Part shown: piece after piece, positions 58,478 to 64,000 of the stretch
Numbering within the stretch: position 1 is the stretch's first letter
Layout of the letters: every line of letters begins with the position of its first letter
Notes under the pieces: model-generated
What the model was told of the DNA's origin: nothing
Databases searched by the model: none
What the model saw: the letters and a program-made list of their open reading frames with translations, nothing else
Assembly: GCA_963855995.1 (NCBI GenBank)
Contig: OY979718.1
Location: 22,188,282-22,252,281 of the forward strand
DNA from: Muricea muricata
Lineage: Eukaryota > Cnidaria > Anthozoa > Malacalcyonacea > Plexauridae
Length of the DNA stretch: 64,000 bases
Reading direction: 5' to 3'
Made by a program: the position numbers and the translations under genes

Positions 58478-59500
58478 CTATTTCACCACCTGAAGAAAAC
58501 AGAACGCCAGACAAAGGCAAACTAAATGCGCTAGAAGTCTAGAACTGGGGATTGGCATACTTGATGGAGCTTGGGGCACCATTAACAGCCGCAACATGTT
58601 AAGTTTATGCTCCCGTTCCTCCTTTCTCATTTCTTTTTCCATATTTAGTTGCTTTATTCTAAATTCATGCTCTTTTGCAATTCTTTGTTCTTCCAGTTTT
58701 TGATAGCTACCTACACTAGAATGAAATTTATTACATGACATAGGCCCTATCATTGGGATTATGATTTCTCAATCAACAAACAAATTATATCTGCAGCTAA
58801 CGCACTAAAGCATAATGGACCCAGTATGTCCTGAGAGTAAGTTAACCCAGTAAGGCACATTGCACCAGTGTCCAGTGCAATGCACATAACTGGTTGTTAA
58901 CCAACACTTTTTAACTGGTTAGTCAATTAACTGTTGTAACTTTTGCACTATTAAATTCTTATGTGTAATAATTCGACACAATTCCTAATGGTTCACTTTG
59001 GAATATTAGGGCTGGCATGGTCACCACATCTTTCTAGGTATGTTCAAAATCAGGTAACAGTCGCTAATGTTAACAAACGCTTTGTTTACATTTTGAGCTG
59101 CTACATTTGTAAAATTTGATTGAACTAACTGAATATCTGACAGTCTGACTCTTTTTAAGTTTGCTATGCTTCTAATGGAATATAAATCAGCGTTTTAACT
59201 CAAAGTTTTTAAAAATGAAAAATTTGGACAATGTGGTCCACATTTGTTATGAGCACAGCCAATGCACAGAAGCGACTGTAACTGACCTGTCTTTAATTCT
59301 GTTAATTACCGTTCAAAGTCAGCATCTGCTGTTTGTTTCATTTTGTCAAACTCCGCATCAAGGCTCTTTCAATACTGCTTTTTCTTTCTTTCTTTCCCGG
59401 GAGTTTGTCATTGGTGCAAACAGCATCATCTTTTGGTTTGCTTGTCTTACCAACATTTTCATGTTTTGTATCGCTATGGTATTATTATCTTCAAGCTTGC
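58478..59500 (-). pseudogene. Harbinger Myb-like partner protein, fragment
   Basis: On the minus strand, a piece near 59440-59330 reads GKKERKSSIERALMRSLTK before a stop or shift. A second piece (58753-58478) has a charged coiled coil (EEQRIAKEHEFRIKQLNMEK). This matches the C-terminal half of the Myb/SANT-like second protein of Harbinger transposons. The DNA-binding part was not found. The assignment rests on composition and context. Confidence 0.5.
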
Positions 59501-59579
59501 TACTCTCTTTGCTATATTTATCTATATATTAAACTAAAATCCTTAGTATGTGCAGTTGTAAATGCAATAGGCCTTTTCT

Positions 59580-59715
59580 GAAATATGAGACTACGGACAC
59601 GCGATTAGTATACGTTTGTAGAACGTAAAAAATGTCTGCCATATTGTTTTGTACTGAAAGACCTTTTGTAAACCTTTTTTTGTTTATTCTATAAATAAAA
59701 TTATATAATCGAACA
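59580..59715 (+). mobile_element. possible 5' LTR of copia element
   Basis: A short stretch starting TGaaatatgag and ending ...gaacA just before the primer-binding site, with a tataaataaaattatataat promoter-like run near its end. The left border is a guess because the 3' LTR is outside the window. Confidence 0.4.
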
Positions 59716-59730
59716 AGTTATGGGCCCAGG
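59716..59730 (+). other. primer-binding site, copia type
   Basis: agttatgggcccagg resembles the copia-family site complementary to an internal part of initiator tRNA-Met. It sits 9 bases before the gag start. Confidence 0.6.
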
Positions 59731-59739
59731 ATCGTAGTA

Positions 59740-60605
59740 ATGGATAGCCAAACGATAAAATGGTTAGTTTTCGACGGAAAAGCTGAGAATTATCCGGTTT
59801 GGAGCACGAAGCTCACTGTGTATATGCAAAGGAAAGGTTTATAAAAAGCACTTGTCGGGAAAGAGATTGTGCCAGAAGAAATAGCACCGGTAGTAGAGGT
59901 CAGAGGATGCCTCAAATGAGTAGAAGGTCGAACAGGGGGCAAAAGTACAACAAAGAAATAAACAGATCGAAGAAATTAACGAAAGAAACAATACAGTATG
60001 GTGTCATATTGCTTTAGCCCTTGACAACAATAGTCTTTTATATGTACGACATGATTGTCTATCATCAGATGGTGTTGGGGACGGAGCGAAAGAGTGGCGG
60101 CGGTTACTACAACAGAGGTATTCCAACGTCGAGATGCCAACTGCCGTAAGTCTTGTTCGTAAAATTTCTCGATTACAGTTAAATGAAAATGAAAAATTAT
60201 CAGAGTATTTTACTCGAGCACAAGAGTTAATGACGCAATTAACTGAAGCTGGTGAAAAGATTTCAGAAACATTATTCAATACCTTAGTTGTAAAGGGACT
60301 GCCAGAGAAATATGAACATTTCATTGCGCAAGAAAGTTTCAAACCTACAGCAAATTTTACCGAATTACGAACACGCCTACAAAATTTTGATGATAGCCGA
60401 TTCCAAAGAAACCAAGCAGAAGAAGGGGGTGCAACAGCCATACATTCTAATATACGAGGTAGAAATAAGCGTCCAAGCCAAAGGGACTGTTTTGTGTGCG
60501 GATGTCCTGGTCATTTTGCCAAGCAAAATGCAATTTAGTAAAAAAGTTCAGCTTATTGTTCAAAGTGCAAAAAAGGGGACATTTACCAAAAGCATGTCGA
60601 AGTAA
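59740..60605 (+). pseudogene. copia gag, broken
   Basis: ATG at 59740; the frame stops at 59844 and continues in others. The Gag helical core (LSEYFTRAQELMTQL, FNTLVVKGLPEKYEHF) is followed by a CCHC zinc-knuckle region (CFVCGCPGHFAKQ) and then GHLPKAC in a shifted frame. Retrotransposon Gag forms the particle. This copy cannot make an intact one. Confidence 0.85.
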
Positions 60606-60753
60606 ACCCGACAAGACCGCGACAAAAGAGCGTGATCCATTTGCATCATATTCTCAATGTATGAACAGTGGTAGTGAACCTTCTCCTCATCGATACTGGT
60701 TGTACCGATCACATCCTTACTCAAAAAGAACTCTTTGAGAACTTACAGCCCTG

Positions 60754-60991
60754 GGGCCGGTTGTTCGACGCCCGTTTAGCTTAAATGGTGGTTAAGCTCA
60801 AAGTAGAAACCAAGTTCATAGATTCATTCAACAACCAAACTAAAAGTTTTGAACCTTAATAGAATGATTATGCTTACAACTACATATTTACTGCAAAATA
60901 TTTAAGTTAACTGTTTAACGAGTGATGTAAGAGTGTTATTTAATTCTGACTTATCCACCGTTTACGCTAAACGGGCTTCGAACAACCGCCC
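60754..60991. mobile_element. Harbinger-type MITE with CTG target site
   Basis: Ends gggccggttgttcgacgccc / gggcttcgaacaaccgccc, with inner cgtttagc / gctaaacg, between CTG duplications (60751-60753, 60992-60994). Inserted in the protease region of the copia element. Related to 12093-12343. Confidence 0.85.
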
Positions 60992-60999
60992 CTGCAGCA

Positions 61000-61467
61000 T
61001 CAAAAATGTTAAAGATCTAAAAGGTAACCCTACACCTGTTGAAGGAGTTGGGGATGTACCAGTAGAGCTTCATTTGAAAAATGGAAAAGAGGAAGAAATG
61101 GTTCTACGAAATGTTCTTTATGTGCCAAACTATGAAGTAAACCTACCCTCTGTCAATCGGTGCATCAAATTTGGACACAAATTTACGTTCATGGTTAAGT
61201 CATGGTCCACAAGTCGATCTCATCGAGGACAGTGGTTTATTTTATCTAAAGATTACCTTCCAAGGCTCTAGTGCATGTCATTCTACCACTCACAACACAA
61301 GTGAAGTAGCAATTAAAGGAGGCATTGACCTGTGGCATCAAAGGCTCGGTCATCTGAACAAGGACGATGTCAAACGCAGTATTGGTGGTGAAGATAACCT
61401 AAAGAAAGTTTGTGAAACATGTGCACTTGGAAAGCAGTCTAGCCTGTGCCAAAGAGACAAAGAATAA
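61000..61467 (+). pseudogene. copia protease remnant and GAG-pre-integrase
   Basis: LRNVLYVPNYEVNLPSV (protease/GAG-pre-integrase linker) then, in another frame, LWHQRLGHLN and CETCALGKQ: the H-x-x-x-H and C-x-x-C of the integrase zinc-binding region. Confidence 0.85.
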
Positions 61468-61469
61468 GG

Positions 61470-61672
61470 CAGTGGCGGATCCAGCGTAGGTCAGAATAAA
61501 TTATAGCAGCCCAATTTTAAATTCAAAATAACTTTATAACAATGTCATAGGTTATGAATTTCAAAAGAATAAAATCTAACCAATGAAATTGCTTTGAAGG
61601 TATTTTAAAATGTAAATATATCCAAGAATGAGCTGTAGTAATTTATTTTGACCTACGCTAGATCCGCCAGTG
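61470..61672. mobile_element. hAT-type MITE (cagtggcggatc family), copy 3
   Basis: 203 bp in inverted orientation of the family, between exact 8-bp duplications gaataagg (61462-61469, 61673-61680). It interrupts the copia integrase frame. Confidence 0.93.
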
Positions 61673-61679
61673 GAATAAG

Positions 61680-62520
61680 GCGCAGAAAACACTCGAACTT
61701 GTTTACTCGGACATACTCGGCCCATTTGAAGTACCTAGCCTCAATGGATCCAGATATGCGATTACATTTATTGATGAATACTCAAACCATTCCGTTGTGA
61801 AATTTATGAGCAAGAAATACCGAGCGTTTGAAAAGTTTAAAGAGTATGTGGCTGAATTTGGAACACGAAGACTGAGAACAGACAATGGAGCAGAATACAA
61901 TAAATTTAAAGATTACTGCAGAAATTCAAGAATAAAGCAAGAGTTCATTGTGCCAGAAACCCCACAACAGAACGGAGTAGCAGAACGTTTTAATCGGACT
62001 CTAGTCGAAATGGGACGATCGTTATTAATCCAAGCAAAGCTACCAAAGCGTTACTGGGTAAGCGCGTTATCTACTGCAGCTCACATTAGAAATCTCACGG
62101 TGACAGCCGGTAGCAGCCAAGGGAAGAGCCCCTTTAATTTGAACTCTTCACTGGAAAACCACCAAGACGCAACCATGCATCTTCGTGTTTTTGGCTGTAC
62201 ATATGTTATGAAGAGAAAGGTTAACTTAAAGGAGTTCGAGATCCGTGAAAGCCAAATTCATTGGATATGATGACAAAAGTACAGCCTACATCTTGCACGA
62301 ATTTGACTCAGAAAAGGTCATCAGAGCTCACAATGTTATCTTCAAGGAAAGCGAAGTACAGTCCCTCTCGGCAAAGGAGACAGTAAATACGAAAAACCCA
62401 AACCTTGTGACTCCCAATATGGATTTTGAAGACGATCGCTCCAATGACAAAAACACAAAGATACCAGTCCAAGATAGAGTGGGGGAAAATAATACAGCGA
62501 CACCTGTCGTTCAAAATTAG
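61680..62520 (+). pseudogene. copia integrase, broken
   Basis: Reads (across frames) YSDILGPF, RYAITFIDEYS, LRTDNGAEY and PQQNGVAERFNRT, i.e. the D, D and E of the retroviral-type integrase catalytic core, then the copia C-terminal region (FGCTYV). Frame changes at about 62255. Confidence 0.88.
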
Positions 62521-62599
62521 CCTGAAACTGAAGGAAACCCCGAGGAAGAAAAAATCCCACTACCCAGAGAAAGCAGAAACCGTCGTCCACCGGAAAGAT

Positions 62600-63345
62600 A
62601 TGGATTATCCTACACTTTCGACATGACAAAAGAAGAAAACGTAAAAGAACCCAAGTCGTATAATGAAGCAGTGAATTCACCGCAAGCAGAAGACAGGAGA
62701 AAGGCCATGCAAGCATAGTACGATTCACTAATTAACAACAACACTTGGACATTTGTCGACGAACCAGAGGATCAGCACGTTTTACCTGGAAAATGGGTGT
62801 ATAAAGTAAAGTGCGGAGCAAACGGTCAAGTCGACAAGCTCAAAGCAAGATATGTAGCCAAGGGTTATGCTCAAATCGCAGCCCTAGATTTTTTTGACAC
62901 ATACGCTAGCTCATACTTGCAAACCAGAAACTTTTCGAATTCTACTGCAATTGCAGCACAAAAGGATCTACATCTTCGTCAGATGGACGTGAAGTCAGCC
63001 TACCTTCATTCCAAAATAGAAGAGGAGCCAGCAGCCACGAGGTTTTTTAAGAAAGCCAATTCGGGACAAAAGCTAGTATGTAAAATGGAACAAATCAATC
63101 TATGGTTTGAAACAAGCTGCAAAAAACTGGCATGAAGCACTGACAAGTCTACTTCTCAAGAAAGGATTCAAGCGAAGCTGCAACGACTACTGCCTACTTG
63201 TAAGAAAAGAAGAAGATGGAACATTTTCCTGTGTGTTAGTCTGGGTAGTAGCTGGAGCGACCGAAGAAGCAGTTAACAAAATCAAGTCAATGCTGAATGA
63301 AAATTTCAAAATGGATGATCATGGCGTCCTAAACTGACTCTCGGG
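62600..63345 (+). pseudogene. copia reverse transcriptase, broken
   Basis: WKMQA-like start region interrupted by TAG (62716-62718), VYKVKCGANGQVDKLKARYV, then motif A (RQMDVKSAYLHSKIEEE). Where the YVDD active site should be, the frame reads VLVWVVAGAT, so the catalytic aspartates are lost. Confidence 0.87.
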
Positions 63346-64000
63346 AATGCAAATCCTGCGGTCGCACGACAAGATTAGTTGACCCAAAGAAGTATATCGA
63401 GACTGTTCTCCAACAATTCAACATGAGTGATTGCAAAACTGTGGCAACACCCGCAGAAGTAAATCTAAAACCAGTCAAAAGTAACGAAGAACAGAAATTG
63501 GTAGATCTGAAGCTTTATAGAAGACTAGTCGGTTCTCTTCTATTCATTGGCAAACAAACCCGTCCAGATATTCTACACATCGTTAATCAGCTGTCAAGAT
63601 TTCTCGATAAACCTGACGAACCATATTGGAAAGCTGCAAAGCACGTACTGAGATACCTTAAAGAACGATTGACATTCTTGAACAATTCCAACTCTGATAT
63701 GATTGGTGATTCAGATGCAGATTGGAGTGGTGATCTCAACGATCGCAAATCGACAACTGGATACTACTTCAAATTTGAAGGAAGTGGAGGTGCCATCAGC
63801 TAGGAGGCAAAGAAGCAAGCAACCGTTGCACTGTCGACAGCGGAAGCGGGCTCTACTTACGAGCTCTACTAAAAGATTCTGGTTTTCCAATGAAGAAACA
63901 AATCGATATTGGAGAAGACAACCAATCCTGCATTAAGATGTGCCACAATCCTGCGATGCATAAACGGTCAAAACATATCGATACGAAACTACACTTCATT
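63346..64000 (+). pseudogene. copia connection and RNase H, runs off window
   Basis: RRLVGSLLFIGKQTRPDI, VNQLSRFLDKPDEPYWKAAK and the RNase H start DSDADWSGDLNDRKSTTGYY. A stop at 63800 and frameshifts follow. The element continues beyond 64000. Confidence 0.87.

Noticed and set aside
59215..59590. Plus-strand hydrophobic open frames
   Set aside because: Antisense to the lysine-rich Harbinger Myb-like fragment on the minus strand, which explains the hydrophobic reading.

Overview
This looks like nuclear DNA from an invertebrate animal. Evidence: a eukaryotic tRNA-Gly(UCC) gene with internal pol III boxes, genes split by GT-AG introns, metazoan families (FAS1/fasciclin, anoctamin/TMEM16, pentraxin-like) and dense transposon debris. 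The AT-rich sequence, short exons and element mix (Harbinger, hAT, copia, non-LTR LINEs, fold-back elements) would fit a cnidarian or similar marine invertebrate. The window alone does not fix the species.

Layout. (1) 1-17.7 kb, + strand: a tRNA-Gly gene, then a secreted two-domain FAS1 gene. Its promoter plus first exon is present three times (exons at 992, 5773 and 8326). Only one set of downstream exons is visible (14759-14969 and 17419-17717). Splicing the third first exon to these gives an uninterrupted 309-residue reading frame. The units carry LINE reverse-transcriptase fragments, and a minus-strand LINE lies in intron 2. (2) 18.9-39.7 kb, - strand: one anoctamin gene. I could place 18 coding exons with GT-AG borders and fully consistent phases, including 23-nt and 37-nt microexons. 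One short exon between 36.43 and 33.65 kb is not located. Its introns hold many MITEs, a 530-bp fold-back element with a tRNA-like core, and about 530 bp of pentanucleotide satellite. (3) 39.7-52.6 kb: no complete gene; minisatellites, long inverted repeats, a LINE fragment and an element carrying a broken RING-finger fragment. (4) 52.7-54.9 kb, + strand: a pentraxin/LamG-like gene with signal-peptide exon, LamG exon and last exon, but no visible middle exon; a duplicated block lies where it should be. (5) 57.4-59.5 kb: a decayed PIF/Harbinger element (transposase on +, Myb-like partner on -). (6) 59.6 kb to the window end: a decayed copia-type LTR retrotransposon interrupted by two MITEs, running off the right edge.

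Two host genes are well supported (FAS1, anoctamin) and one partly (pentraxin-like). They are unrelated in function and appear to be ordinary neighbours. The most informative structure is the FAS1 first-exon array. Its mosaic pattern records one unequal crossover, resolved to about 30 bp, followed by a 2.23-kb insertion into one unit and the in-place inversion of a MITE core in another. No CRISPR, operon or prokaryotic defence system is present.
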